Counted from the first letter of the stretch, positions 48,161 to 61,351 are shown. The stretch is DNA of 64,000 bases from Ptiloglossa arizonensis (GCF_051014685.1 NC_135059.1:1240001-1304000); one strand, 5' to 3'. Notes: generated from the sequence alone by a model not told the origin. Program-made: numbers and translations.

Positions 48161-49644
48161 GATTACTTTAGATATTTCAACAACGGTCGTTCCATCGGTA
48201 ACGTATCGCCTGGAGGATTTTAAATACGTCTAAGGAGGGAAAAGGAATACGAAGGCAGAAGGATACGTTGGTTTATGCTAAACATAGGTACGTTTATATG
48301 TTGGAATACAACGACATTAAACCATGCACTACTTGAGAAGTCAAGGAATGGTGGATGAGCTCGATACCGGCTTTCCTATTTTTTCGTTGATGTGACGACG
48401 TGATCGATACAATCTGTTCAGTTGTTCATAACCATACTTCGCTGCATGACTGTAATATATTTATCTAAAAATAAACGTCCTATTTACATATTTCTCTTGT
48501 GCTAAACAATTCCATAATCCCACATTATAATAAACACAAGCTACGTAATTAACGTGCGGTAGGTTATTTTCTTCGTAAAAGGTCTTCATTCGGCTTCGAC
48601 TCACTTTGACAAATTTTCAACAAGTGTTCCAATCGCGCTTCTCTCGCACTCTATATTCTCATATTCTCACACGCAATCATTTCCTTTCGTTCCAATCCTT
48701 AACCTTTCCCACACATTACCACACAAACAACCAGAATACTACGTCAATCGTCGTTTAACTTTGGCGAACGTTTCAAAGATCATTTATACGTTAAAAAAAA
48801 AATTTTATATCTTATCTAACATTATTATTTTTGGGGGAAAGGGTACATATTTTAAACGAATGTATTTTCCCGTTTTCTACCCGTCCCTCTGTAGTGTTGT
48901 AAGTTAGATTTAATAATTGCGCAGTTGTGTTCATCATTTTCACCATTCTGTAAGCGTAATTTCGTTTTGTATCGTGTAATAGATACGTTATAGGTATTAT
49001 TCACAGTCTTATTATTATTAATATATTTCTCGTTGAAGAGTTTGAAGAAAATAGGGGAAGAGACGTTGGTCAGGATATGGAAATTTGAGAACGCGAAAAC
49101 AGCAGAGAATAAACTCACGACAAAGGAGAACCTTAAAAAGGAAAAAATTACGGGTACGACATCCACTTTCTATGCGCGGTGGAAAATTGTGGAAAAGTAA
49201 TTTTCGGAACCGAAACCGAACGATGTGTAAAATTTCACGACAAATGGAAAATATCAAATAAAGTAGGATCGAAAAATCTGCATCGCTTTGAAAGAAAGAT
49301 TCATCGGTAGTGAGTTTTCGGTCTTTCGATATAGTTGAATAACACAAATCGAAATAGATAGATTCGTCCGATCATCGCGTAATAACTTTTTTAAGCCTTC
49401 ATTTCGTTAAAAAATGTTGATCCGTAGTTATAGAATACATTTTTTTTCATGAAAATTCCGGTAGCATTTTTTACAGGAATTTTGTTGATTACAAAAAAAA
49501 AGAGAAACAATATTTAACTCCGATTCGATGCGTTTTGTGGCTTGTATTCGCTAAAAGCTCTGTAAAAATCATTTTCTCGGAAAACTTTTGAAAGCGACCA
49601 AATAAAATTTCAGGTTGAATATTGTAAAAATATTTCCTAATTGT
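48161..49644. other. Non-coding stretch
   Basis: A+T-rich. Short frames only. Nothing recognised. Confidence 0.4.
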
Positions 49645-50200
49645 TATTTTACATTGTCGCGTGTTAATGGAAAGTAGATTTCAATTTTACCGTGTAACGA
49701 TAATTAAGGACATCGATTAACCGAACAGTCTATCCTGTTGCGTATTAATACAAAAAAATGTGTCGCAATTTTACAATGTAACAATAATTTAAAAAGTTGG
49801 TCAAAGAAAATGTACACTGTGGATATATTTATTATTTTACATTGTTGTTTGTTAATGGAAATTATATTTCAATTTTCCCATAAATAATATTTCGCTTCTT
49901 CCGATTTATCGTATCGTTACTTTTATTCAATTCGCATTATTTTTGATAGAATTTATTTTAATAGAGGAATCCGTGTACGCAAAGACTTGTTCGTTGGTAA
50001 CAGAGAAAGAGAAGATAGACAAAATGTAAACAATGTAACACATAAATACATTAGACAATATTTCTCTACCATATTTGCTCCACAACGCTGTTCGAATAAT
50101 CAAATGTTCCGTTAATTGATATTCCGATAATCGCATTTACCGATAATCGATCGTTCCGTTAATCAATGTTCTGATAGCTGAGGTGCTACTGTAATTTCAT
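49645..50200. repeat. Internally repeated, possibly pogo/Tigger-like remnant
   Basis: A ~43-bp stretch (ATTTTACATTG...GTTAATGGAAA...ATTTCAATTTT) occurs at 49647 and again at 49834. At 50095-50190 a series of GTTCCGTTAAT and CCGATAATCG words ends in GAGGTGCTACTG, whose complement CAGTAGCACCTC resembles pogo/Tigger transposon ends (CAGTAGAACCTCG-type). A related GATTAACCGAACAGTC stretch at 49707 has a counterpart at 57619. No transposase is visible. Confidence 0.35.
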
Positions 50201-51289
50201 GAATAAAAATTTTTACGAGCTTAGTAAGAACATTCTGCTATATCGTATCCGTTTTTTGGAAAGGTATCAATTTTATTTCGATAAATTGTCAATTTTGTAT
50301 TGCCGCTTTCCACTTTTTTTTATTCTCGCGCGAATTCGAATTTCAAGCGAGATCAGCTGAACCGTTAGTTCACTTTCTAATAATTTACTTCGAGATCGTC
50401 GATCGATCTGTGCTCCTCTAATTTGAACAAATGTATTCATCCGTCACTGTCGAGAGATCTCGTAAGACTGTGTGTCTTCGTAAGCACGCTGTCAGTGTAT
50501 CGACGAGGCTGCGTAGAAAATTCACGAGATACTAACTCTTCACGATTGCTGCTCTCTCAGTCTCCTCGACAACGATATTTTCGTGAAATGTCGAGACTGT
50601 TGGCTGTTACAATTCGATTATTCGGAATTTACCAATACCGCGTACGTTTAACGCGTACATATATTGACACCTAAGTCGTCGATAACGTTGTATTTTTTAT
50701 TATTGTTTGACGCGTAACACCGTTCTCCACTCGGGCAGCGAGGATATCGGAAAATATTTGGTCGGTGGCGTGCATCGTGCGAAATAAATTTCGTCAATAA
50801 CCACGCCAAAGATATCGACACTCCAATAACAGTCTTCCCGGACCCAGTATAATTTCGATAAACGTCATTGCGCGCCAGTGATATTCGAGTTTAAACAGCT
50901 GAGCCTACTACATTCTTATACGGAATGAAGAGGACTGGTGCGGAGTCTCAACGAACGAATAAAACATTTGAGTTTACTTTCAATTCTCATGAAAAGTTTC
51001 TACCTCTGTAGAAGCATCGTGGAATAACGGATCCAGGTTTCCTCAAAACTTTGTCCGCGACGAAAAAATTAACAGAGACAAAATACGTAAAATTTGGAAA
51101 ACGTGATTCAATCCATGCGATGAATTCCATTTAAATCTTTATCGGAGAAGACGGAGACAAATTCGGTTTAACTTTTTTAAAATCTATAGCGATAAAATAA
51201 AAATACTACGCGAGATACTTACCCATGGTTAACCGTAAACTTATATTGCACAAAACTGAATCGTGTCTTTTACACGAGATTACGAAGAG
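50201..51289. other. Non-coding stretch
   Basis: Nothing recognised. An 83-codon frame at 50423-50674 has no known domain. Confidence 0.4.
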
Positions 51290-51428
51290 TATAAAATTTC
51301 TTCTATGTGCACATATTAGAGAAAATATTTTTTGACAATAGTCGAGACTATTGACAAAATGTAAAGTATAAGATTTCGTTTTACGTGTATATACTGAAGA
51401 AAAAAATTGTTCGTCAATAGTCGAGATC
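51290..51428. repeat. Diverged ~75-bp tandem duplication
   Basis: Two copies, each from AGTATAAAATTTC/AGTATAAGATTTC to CAATAGTCGAGA. The first ends in a CAATAGTC-GA-GACTATTG hairpin. Confidence 0.65.
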
Positions 51429-53324
51429 TAATTCGGAATGTCTTAAAACCCGTTCCTTTTTTCGCCGTAAAGGATACGCTTCCTCCATTACATTACTTTG
51501 CTTTCTTCTGGGTCGAAGGGTAAAAACTGGGGAACGACCGGTGTAACACAAGCAATGTGCAACATTTATCACTGTCACTGCTACCTCGCCGTTGTAACAA
51601 TTTATATGTATAATCACGGCCGTTACAATATTTGCATTCTCGTGGCTCTTCCGCATGCGAGCAAATAATTCGTGTTCGTTTGTCATTTTGTGTGCAGCCG
51701 CGAAACACTTGATAAAAAGAGCTCGTGTAATCGCTGCTCCGTAAATATCAGTTGGATTACCAGCAAATACAAACGAACAGTGCGTTCCGTGAATGCGAAA
51801 TACACGCTAAACGCGCGTACGGTAAATGATCCACGTATTTTCCTGGTAGCCTGTATGTCGTGCGGTCGTTTCGTTGATTCACAAGCTTACAAAGGTTGAC
51901 CATGTCTCTTTACAATGAATAATCGTTGGAGAACATTACACGGACGGTCCATTACGACATTCTGGCGTTATCTGTATAAAATGCCGATACTCTGCAATGC
52001 AGAGAGAACAAAGAGTGGGTTTTTGAAACGGAAACGGAAAATTGATTCCGAACGAAACGACGACTAAAGTTAATAATGCATAAAATTTTGAACAAAAAAA
52101 TGAATTAACGAACAAGTACTTTACTTTTTTTGTTCGACGAATAAGTACTTAAGATCAAATTATTCCGATACAAAAGTATCCTATAGACGAACGACGGACC
52201 ACGTATTATTGAGATTAAAATATAAAATAGTGTGCAATTAATATTTCAGACATTGTGATTTATATATGGTATATACAATTATTTTCATAGCTTAGTTACA
52301 TTATTTTCTTCCATTTAGGTGTTGATAAATTAACAAATAATCAACGAAAGGTGCACGGATCGCGGCGAATAACCAATTCTGTAAGTGAAATGGTGCTGCA
52401 CGTTCCGTAAACTTAATTGTTATTCAACCGGTTCCAGTTTTATTTATATTTCAGTTGACTTCTAAGATTTACCATCGAGGTGTTCTGCATAATGTAGGAT
52501 AAGGTTTGGTCTAATCAACGGAGAGGAAATTTCTTCACGAAGAAACGACTAAAAAATATCGAACAAATGAGAATTCGATTGGCGTCGCTCATTTTCCATT
52601 GGCAATTAATCACCGAGTTTACACGAGCAACGCGATCGCTGGATACTCGCGTGAAATCATGCTTAGTAACTGCAATTACGAAAAGTAAGTTACAAGAAGC
52701 AATATATACTTTTAACTGTATTTTCGTAATAGCTCTGAATAAAAATTTGGTTTTACATTGACTATTGGGAAAGAAACTCGGCATGACAGTGGATAAAAAG
52801 GTTTTAAAATATAGTGAATTATAACAAATTTCAAATATGTATTTTGTCGGTATAATTATAAGACAACCGTTTAATATGCATTTCCATAAAAGAATTACAG
52901 ACGTCTAATACTGTTGTTAAATGCGACGTAGCATTAAATCAACGGTACTTAATAATTGCTAATAATTAAATCGTCCCTGCGAAATCGTTATTTCAGATTC
53001 ATTTCTTCTATTTCGTTGTCAACTAACGAAGCGTAAAATATAAACGAGACTCGGAATCGGTTCTCTTGTTACAAGTGCCCGTGTCATGGAAATATTAACG
53101 CTTTATTCGTATCGCGATAAAAGTAGTCACGATTTATGTGTCGATCGTGAAAAAACAATTTGCGAACATTTCGAATTTATAGCCGGAAACAAGTCGAAAG
53201 ATAAATCTCTGTTCGTTTAATTTGCGTGCTTCGAAGCTCCTTAATTCCTACGTTTTATATTTCTGTTAAATTTAGCGATCGAATAAATACTTCTATTTGG
53301 AGCCATTTCAAAACTTGATACCAC
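51429..53324. other. Non-coding stretch
   Basis: A+T-rich with no supported gene or element. Confidence 0.4.
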
Positions 53325-54502
53325 GAAATTTCATTAATATAACATTCTAAATTTGCAGCCGATTAACCCGGTACTACCCGCGACGAAGAATTATTGTTCG
53401 TCGCCGGTAATACATGGTCAGAACTGGTGACCATTCTCTATTTTTTCTTTTCAGTTTTTTTCTTTGTTTCGGTTTGTTCATTCTGACACATTTCCATTTA
53501 TTCTCTAATTTTAATTTATATTTCTCTTTCCATGTTTATTTTTTGTCACTGCTTCGGTTATTTTCTTTGCTACTAAATGACTGTATTTAACCATTAACCA
53601 ACATGTACAGTGTTGATTTTTTGGTCATATCTCGACTCGTTTAATATTTATTATAAATTTAATTTGGTTACCTTAGTTGGGTGCATCGGAAAACGAAGAG
53701 GACTGCTACATCGCATCCTCTGCGGGATTGTTAATTTTAAATTTAGACCAAGTTAGTTTTAAGGCCACTGTATACAAGTATCTGTGATCTGCCAAGCAAT
53801 TATCCAATCTTTAGCTTATTTTTGCTCGCTTCCTCGTTTCCCACACCGGTCACCTCTGCTTGCTGCATAAGCAAGTGACCGGCCGTGTAGCTGGTCCGAA
53901 CGGTCAGTCGCTGTCTCTTCTGGTACGTCCGCTTCCAGAGAGAACATGTTACGAAAACCCGGGCAGGTATTTTTGCCGGTTCCTGCGGAAGCGACTTATT
54001 CCAGAATAAGAATAATGACTTATGACTTATCGTCATTCTTCGTGAGTCAGGTCCACGCTTTGCGTATGCTTCTGACACGGAGTTGGGAGAAACGGGGCAC
54101 TTCTCTAACGAAGTGGAGACGTTGCGCATTTCCTCTTAAATCGGGCCCACTGAGGGGAAACGGGATCGACCTAGTAGGACCAACTCCACGGTTCGCGTCG
54201 CGTCTTTCCTAATTTTGCCTCATTCTTTTCATAATGTAATTGCTCGACAGAACTAAACGAGGAGATCGAAGAAACTTTGATTCCTTCCGTCTCCTCGGTT
54301 TGGTAACTTTGTTTGTATTGCATGACGAGGGAGATCGATGGAACTTTCATTCCATCTATCTTCTTCCGGGTCTCCGCTCGCAGCAACCTCCACGTGATGA
54401 GACCTGGTAATCGGTATTACTGGCGACAAACAATAATTCTTCGTCGTGGGTAGTACCGAATTAATTGGCTGCGAATTTAGAATGTTATATTAATGAAATT
54501 TC
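53325..54502. mobile_element. 1.18-kb DNA element with ~90-bp terminal inverted repeats
   Basis: The left end 53325-53410 and right end 54413-54502 are inverted copies (GAAATTTCATTAATATAAC outermost; CGGTACTACCC further in). Each arm contains a hairpin, e.g. GCGACGAA/TTCGTCGC at 53380-53404. TTAA occurs at homologous places in both arms (53363, 54461), but homology continues outside it. The interior has a nested hairpin (CCGGTCAC/GTGACCGG at 53846-53882) and two related hairpins near 54260 and 54330. No transposase frame was recognised, so it is presumably non-autonomous. No target duplication is clear. Confidence 0.7.
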
Positions 54503-55226
54503 TGTTAATTGAAATTGATTGAAAAGGACATCATAGTTTGGTGATTGGTGTTAAGTATTTAAAAAAAAGTCAAATATGAATATTTTCTCAGTCTGCTGGA
54601 AATGTAAGTCATTTCGACACTTCTGCCGAACAATTTCTGCTTTGAAAATGTCTATAGAATCCGATCGTGAGTACGATTTTCGCCCTGAGTGAACAACTTT
54701 TTGTATAAATACAGAAATAATGCAAAGAAACTACACACATCGGCACCTTTTTAAACTTTGACATTAATTTATAACTATTTAGAGCCAAAAGCGATTAATA
54801 AATTATATACCCCTATATTCGAGAAACGCTTCTTCATTTTCGGAGACTAATTAGAACTTTCTAACGAACTTTTACTTTTCGTGTAATAATTCATTATTGT
54901 CGAAAATTCTTGGTTTTTACAACTCGTGTTTTTCGAAAACTGGTGGTGATACAACAATTCGACTTCCGGATTCCTGTTTGGGGAGTGTGGCTCTACAAGG
55001 ATCAGCGCCTTGTTATTGGAAGGCAAAAAGAAGATTTCAGTTTGTCTGACTATGTAATCAGATTTGTTTATATTCGACATCGCGCGCCAGAAATCATTTA
55101 AGAAGCTCCGTTGAGGCAAAATTTCCAAAAACTGCTGTCTGCGTTGAATCGTGTTCAAGTTGTTTACAAATACACCTATTCGCGGCAAACTGCCAGAAAA
55201 AGTATTAATTATATTATATAAATATA
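54503..55226. other. Non-coding stretch
   Basis: A 130-codon minus-strand frame (54847-55239) begins inside the neighbouring MITE and resembles no known protein, so it was not called. Nothing else recognised. Confidence 0.4.
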
Positions 55227-55228
55227 TA

Positions 55229-55550
55229 CAGTGGGGCATTTAAGCGGGTATACCTAAATATCTCCGTTATTTATGAACGTGTGGAAAAATTTCCTGGAGC
55301 AAACTTTTATTATTTTTAGGAGCACATGTAACAATAGCAAATATTTTCTCTCAAGGTTATTATTTTAATCAGGTTCCAAGGAAGAACAACGATCAAATTA
55401 GAATTTTATTAAACGAATGGGCTTGCGTAAAACTTGTTTATACCGTTACACGTGCCTCTTAAAATAATTTAATTTTCTCCTTAGAAGTTTTTTCATATCA
55501 CCTCAAATAATTGAAATATTTAGGTATTCTCGGTAAAATGCTCCATCCTG
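55229..55550. mobile_element. TA-flanked MITE, 322 bp
   Basis: The ends CAGTGGGGCATTT and (complement) CAGGATGGAGCATTT are followed in both arms by ATACCTAAATAT, giving ~38-bp imperfect inverted repeats. TA at 55227-55228 and 55551-55552 is the apparent duplication. No coding sequence. TA target and CAGT-type ends point to the Tc1/mariner/pogo group, family unknown. Confidence 0.7.
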
Positions 55551-55552
55551 TA

Positions 55553-56378
55553 GAGAGTGCACATTTCCTTTTGATCATAACGTCTGTCTTGTCTCTTCTA
55601 TTCAAACGTCAGCAGTTATGGTCACTGTTGTTCGTGAACATATATGTCTCTTTTTATTAGAAAGATCATCTGGAATTCTCGCTGTAATCATTCTTTGTAA
55701 CCGTAAGCACGGTCTAAACTTTCGCAGGATAATGCATTACAAGCTACGCGACCCGTGATTGCGCCACTAATATGCAAATTTATCCCGTTGTTGGCACTGT
55801 TTTCATCCTGTGGTTCGATTTACAATTGAATTATCATACTGCAAGCTTTTCAATCGGCTCGCTCCTAGAGCGCTACCAAACTTTTCGACGACGAGGAATC
55901 GGTTTCCGTTTCGGATTTATCTAACAAAGAGGACGTTTTCGGAACTTTTAGGTATGAAAATCTAGCTTAATGATCGGTCCGCAAAAATTCGACGTAGAGC
56001 AGTAGCGGAGAATAGTTCTCGTTTTTCAACAAAAAGAATCATGAATATTTGATAAAAAGTGTACCCGATATTTCGATTGTAAGAAGCTCGAAATACGACG
56101 CTTTTGGAGAATCGAATGAAAACGTTGAAAAAAGGCTTGAAATGGATGGTTAAATTCTTTTTCTCTTCGGACGATTTTACAACCGATAGCAAATGAAAAA
56201 TTCAAATCGCCCGTTTCCTCGCTATTTACTTTCAGCAATGGGGGACAATCTCGAAAGAGAAAGCTCAAAATTGATTCCAAATCATTTGAATGAATATTCG
56301 TTGAAAAATTTCTTTAGATTGCGATTAATTTCGGTAATATATTGTATCCGCGTTATCTTCCGTTTGTTCCAAAAATTA
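55553..56378. other. Non-coding stretch
   Basis: A perfect octamer ATGCAAAT occurs near 55791 in a block (CGCCACTAATATGCAAATTT) that could be regulatory. No gene was recognised. Confidence 0.35.
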
Positions 56379-56550
56379 CCGTTATCGTTTTACGAAGAGA
56401 AGAACATTTCCACGTTCGGACGTGATATGCTAATTCTGTTTACCATTTACACGGAGAAAACGTTGCCATGTTTGAACGCGTTATTCTAATTCTATTGCCA
56501 TTTACGAGGAGAAAACATTTCCACGCTCGAACGCATTATTCTTCTTCTGT
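56379..56550. repeat. ~55-60 bp tandem repeat, about three units
   Basis: Units share CCATTTAC-GAGAAAAC-TTTCCACG-TCGAACGC-TTATTCTAATTCT. The second and third are most alike, and the first is diverged. Confidence 0.75.
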
Positions 56551-59500
56551 ATTTTCTGTCTCGCAAAATGCGCAGTACCAGGAACGAAATGATGGGTGGC
56601 GAAACGTAACAATGTTGTTTCGCGATGCAAACGCCGTAAAAAGGATTGCATTCATATGCGTTATACGATGCGACGCATGCCGGAGGACGTGACGAATGTT
56701 TATGCCCTCCGCGAGGATGGCTAACTTTTCAGATGGCAGGAAATTCTCGGAGCTTCTGTTGGCGTATCGAAACGTTTCCGAAAAAGGAAGACTGTTGGAA
56801 AAGCGTGGAAATTATAGATCGTGCGAGCAACTCGATCACGTTCCGTTTTCGATTCTCTGAATCCTATACTCGCTATTGAAATCACGCCACGTTCGCAAAG
56901 GATACTGCAAACGATTCGACATCCGTGTCACATCGAATTCGACTCGCAAGAAAGGACGAGGTTTTCAGGTACCGCGGTACTCTGTTTAGCAAAACGATAT
57001 TGTTGCTCGGATTTATTCAATTCATCTCTCTCTCTGTTATTCTGACTATTATTAAATTAATTGTGGAATAATTTATTAAATTATAAATAATTAATACTTA
57101 GACAATAGCTAGATAACAGTGAATAACGTGACTATGATACAACGTTTCACGACTCTCGGTTCAACACTTCTCGGTTCAACACACTTCGGCTCAATACTCA
57201 ATGATGCTTAACGACTCGGCTCAATACTATTTTTCCTTCCGGAAAAAGAAAAAACCCTTACCCGATTTCCCTCATCCCCACCCTACACTCTGTTAGACCC
57301 TCACTCGTTGCTCGCCAATTTCGCTAACCGTACACATGAGCCGCCCATCGTCAACAGTCTACTTTTCTTTTATTACTCTCTTTCAGGCACAATCCTTAAA
57401 ACTATGTTCCCTTAAAACTATGTTTTCCTAAACCTACGCTACACTAAAATTACGATACTATATAATTTTCTATATAACTAAATATAATTAATGTAAATTG
57501 TCATTGTTTTCTTAAATAGAAATTCTCCAAATTTCATGTATAAATTTCAGTCGTCCTAAAATATTAATTTGAACCAAATGTATGGATATCCGCGAATTTC
57601 TATTATCCGAATGCATCAATTAACCGAAACGTCTTGTCCGTTCGTGTATTCGAATACAGTTCTACCGATACATTCAATTTCTAATTTCCAAATGAACAAT
57701 TCGTTCGAATATAGGTTTTTAGATATTCACAATGAATTTTCTACTTTCCTCTTCACTCTGTGATTTCGGATTTGAATTCTCGAGATATTCCGCTCTACGG
57801 ATAGTCTTGATGTAGAATTAGGAACGAGGAAACCCCGTAAATTGATCGCACATTTAATCCTACGAGGACGCAGAAAAATATTCTCATCGCGTGTTGTATG
57901 CAAATAATTTTCCAACAAATGGAAAAGAGTGTATTTTCTAATGCAAGGTCGCGTAACGTAGAAAAGTTTTTTTCTGCTACGGTTGAGTTTCGAAATATTT
58001 GATTCTAGGGCACGGTAAATATTTTTGGAAGCGTATTAATAAAAGAAGAGAGTTTCGGTTACGTTACAAATGATTAAAACTGGCACAAAAATATTTTAAA
58101 GTGCAGTATGATGCAATCGGAACGGTACCGTCAGCGATGCAATGTGTGTGTGCGCGTGTGTGGACGGTCACGCGCTCAGCTGTCTGGATTTTAAACAACG
58201 TGCCCCGGAAATCGAATCTGTAACCTTTAACTGTTTATACCTCAGGAAGGAAGCCCCAGATTGCAAACTGGTACGTGACTTTTCGATTTCTTTTGCCACG
58301 AGAAATTCGTATTTTTCGGTTTGCCCCACAAGTTTGGGACATCGTGCATCGACGTGACATTCAGCGACGGTCCGATAAATGCAGAATTACTCTACTATGA
58401 ACAAAATTAGTTACAACTGAGTAACGTAAAGTTACTCTAAACTAACATCTATGAGAGTACATAAAACGATAGTTGGGTTCACGGTGGTTCGCTGTCAAAA
58501 ATTAATTAAATTTATCGTGTAAAGTTAGTCGACTCGGTGTGACGCAGATGCCAAGCTGTTATTAAAACAAAGGGATTACGGTCGTTATATTGCACAGCGT
58601 AGCACGTACAGCCTGCGACTTCCATACTCTTAATTACCGTATTTGTTATAAATATATTACACTGCTTCTCAATTTTTGACAATCTTTAGTTGCCCACGTT
58701 TCTATTAATCGCGTTCGTATATCTTCTTTACTACGGTTGTCACGATTTCGCGCGTGACATAATGTACGTTCTAAAACTACGAATATGCACCCGTATAATT
58801 GGTTTAATAAATTTACATGGTCGACACACTTCGGTTGAATCCAATCATCGCCCCCGTTTAAATCACAGATCCTGTGTACGTGGTCGGGTACGCGTATATA
58901 CTAGTCGAAGTTTCATTTCCCTCGATCGTCTCGCACCACCGTTTTTCCCTTCTCGCCTGCATTAGCGACCCAATCGTACGCCATTAAAGAGCATTTCGTT
59001 TAATTAGACTCGACTTGAAAGTTGGACTAATTTATGGCGGTCGGTTCGCGAATCTCTTCCGCAGTTACGGATCGACCGCTAAATCATTCCGTCCTGGACG
59101 TAATAAGTCTTTGGAAACAGAGATTGGATGAGAGACTGTTGGCGAAATCGATTCTCGTATGGATGATTCGAAATGGCGCCAGGTTCTTTGTAATCAGACA
59201 CCGCGTCGCTGACAATCGGAGGTTATGTTCAGAATACGTCTTGCACGGTATTACTCTATTCAACAGTCGCGTAGCATCTTCCTGACACGTGTAATCGCAT
59301 GGAGATTACATTCGTAGGAACTAATCTATGCCGAGTTGACAGTTTGTGTACAAACAATGTGTCAGGAACTCGCGTTCTATCGGAACATGGCTCTACCGTT
59401 GTCCCACGATATACAAATAGTTTATTGTAAATTAAACAAGACGAGTGCAGTCTTACAAGAATATATATTTACGTTTCGAACCTCTATTTTTCATCCTTAG

Positions 59501-59946
59501 ATTTCTATAAATAATAATCGAAGGACAAATGGAACAAATTAAAAAGTAATACTGGAACAAAGAAGTAATAGTTACATTAAACGCGAGATATACTCAGACT
59601 CGAACAAAGCGAATAATGTAAAAATTATTCTTGTGTATAATATAAAGATTGATATAACTTACAATAGTATTAGATACGACAAAAATCGGATGTAAACAAA
59701 TTCTTTGTCGCAAAAATAATAAGAATACCAAAAATGGTCTCAGAACGGAATATCGAAACGTACGTATACGCTTGTTTAAGACTCTGTGGCATGTTGACGT
59801 TGCCAGCATGTCTCTTGTTCATCATTTCCGGAGTTACCAACAATATCTGGAGTATATCAGAGTAGACTTTAGCTTCTTCACTTTCTCCCCTACTTTTATT
59901 TCTCTGGCATTCTACTATTTTATGTTTTCTGTGTTTTGTTTCCTAG
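56551..59946. other. Non-coding stretch with a short repeat
   Basis: At 57146-57228 a ~20-bp word CTCGGTTCAACAC / TTCGGCTCAATAC repeats about four times. A possible 25-nt microexon at 58239-58263 was considered and not called. No other gene evidence. Confidence 0.35.
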
Positions 59947-60261
59947 TTTCGGCGATTTCTCGTCCTGGACAGAGGTATGTGGCGATCAAACTTGCGCGAA
60001 AGTTTCCCACCCTGTCGCTTTCCTTGTTTTCTTAAAATTTTCTCCACTCTCTTTCCCGATACTGTTTTCTATCTTTTGTTATCTTACAGCTGTCGTTGTC
60101 TTTTCCTACGAGTCTTGTCCTACGCGTTGTCCGACACTGCGAGAAATTGAGGAGAGATCACAGTTCGAGACAATAGAATCCAATTCACGCCAGAGTCCCG
60201 TCTATCAGTGTCGTGATCACGTGTGCAGCAGTAAGGTAGCCTAAGTATATTGTTGAATAAA
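59947..60261 (+). CDS. Candidate 3' exons of a small cysteine-containing protein (low confidence)
   Basis: Seen: a possible exon 59947-59974 after TTTTGTTTCCTAG and before the donor GTATGT, a 115-bp intron ending TTGTTATCTTACAG at 60089, and a terminal exon from 60090 to the stop TAA at 60242-60244. AATAAA lies 11 bp past the stop (60256-60261). The split codon keeps one frame open across the join. The last exon encodes about 50 residues with CPTRC and later CRDHVC. No family is recognised and no upstream coding exon or start codon was identified. It may be spurious. Confidence 0.25.
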
Positions 60262-61351
60262 TTGAAGCGTTTTCAATAAGTGAAGGTGTAGTTACCTTTG
60301 GCGATCCCATCTTCCGCACTTCGACTCGTTTCATTTTATTTAATTTACATAGGAGCACTTCGATAAATTATTTACCATAGATGTTATACGATAACGTCAA
60401 CGTAATGATAACATTAAGAAAAATGTTAACTGTAAATTAATATTTCTGAATAAACTGATTTTTAAAATATCTACCCTAATCAATTTGAATGCCCTCCTAA
60501 ATAAAATCGATTGGCTAAAGAAATAATCAAGATAATCAAGTGATTCGTTCCATATCTGTTTAAAATAAAATACAAATTATACGAGAAGTGGTTGCACGTT
60601 CACTATTCGTAAATGTAATTCGGATAATCTTCTTTTACGATCGAAACGTTCCTTCGTAGTAAACCGCTAAATCGGAAATCAACATGCCACATATATTTCT
60701 TTCCAATCCCTTTTCGCATTACGCGTATGAGATTTCCATGTTTCCGTTTTCCGGTAGCTGTGCAGTGATCTCCTTGGATCGAAACAAGCGCAGCGAACGT
60801 TTCTTTAAATGGAAAATATGAGATCATACTTTTATATAAGTAAACGTTATTTGTTCTTCAGTTGCAATAAATTTATCTAAAATATTACACAAACGTATAG
60901 TATTATTATTTTTTAAAATTGCGGGTCACGACAACCAAACAAATATCAATTTACTTTTCAAAGTCTCAAATCGAAAATTGAACCGAATTTGGCATCCAAA
61001 GAAGAGAATTTATTACTGCAGCTTAGTCGACGAAGAGTGATTTTAAGAAATTAAAATTAAGAAGTTTCATTTTCATTAAGTATAAATACTGGATAGAATT
61101 TCCACCATTGACACGATTAACAAGCGAAAGAAGCACATTAAACGATACACCACATACTTGCGTACTATTGTCCTCGTGCGTTCTGTTGTAGAATCGACTT
61201 ATAAACGAGAACTCAATTTTCAATTTATCGTTCATTTCAAAGGTTTTCTTAATTTTAGTATCATTACATAGTAATTAAATAATATTTGATACAATCTCTA
61301 TTGTACTTATTTTATTATTAATAAGTGTATTTGGTTATTCGTTTTTCCCAG
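60262..61351. other. Non-coding stretch
   Basis: A+T-rich. Nothing recognised. Confidence 0.4.

Noticed and set aside
54847..55239. 130-codon minus-strand open frame
   Set aside because: It starts inside the neighbouring MITE, shows no known domain and lacks splice or promoter support.
58239..58263. Possible 25-nt microexon between CCTCAG and GTACGT
   Set aside because: Too short to judge without transcript data. No neighbouring exon in a compatible phase was found.
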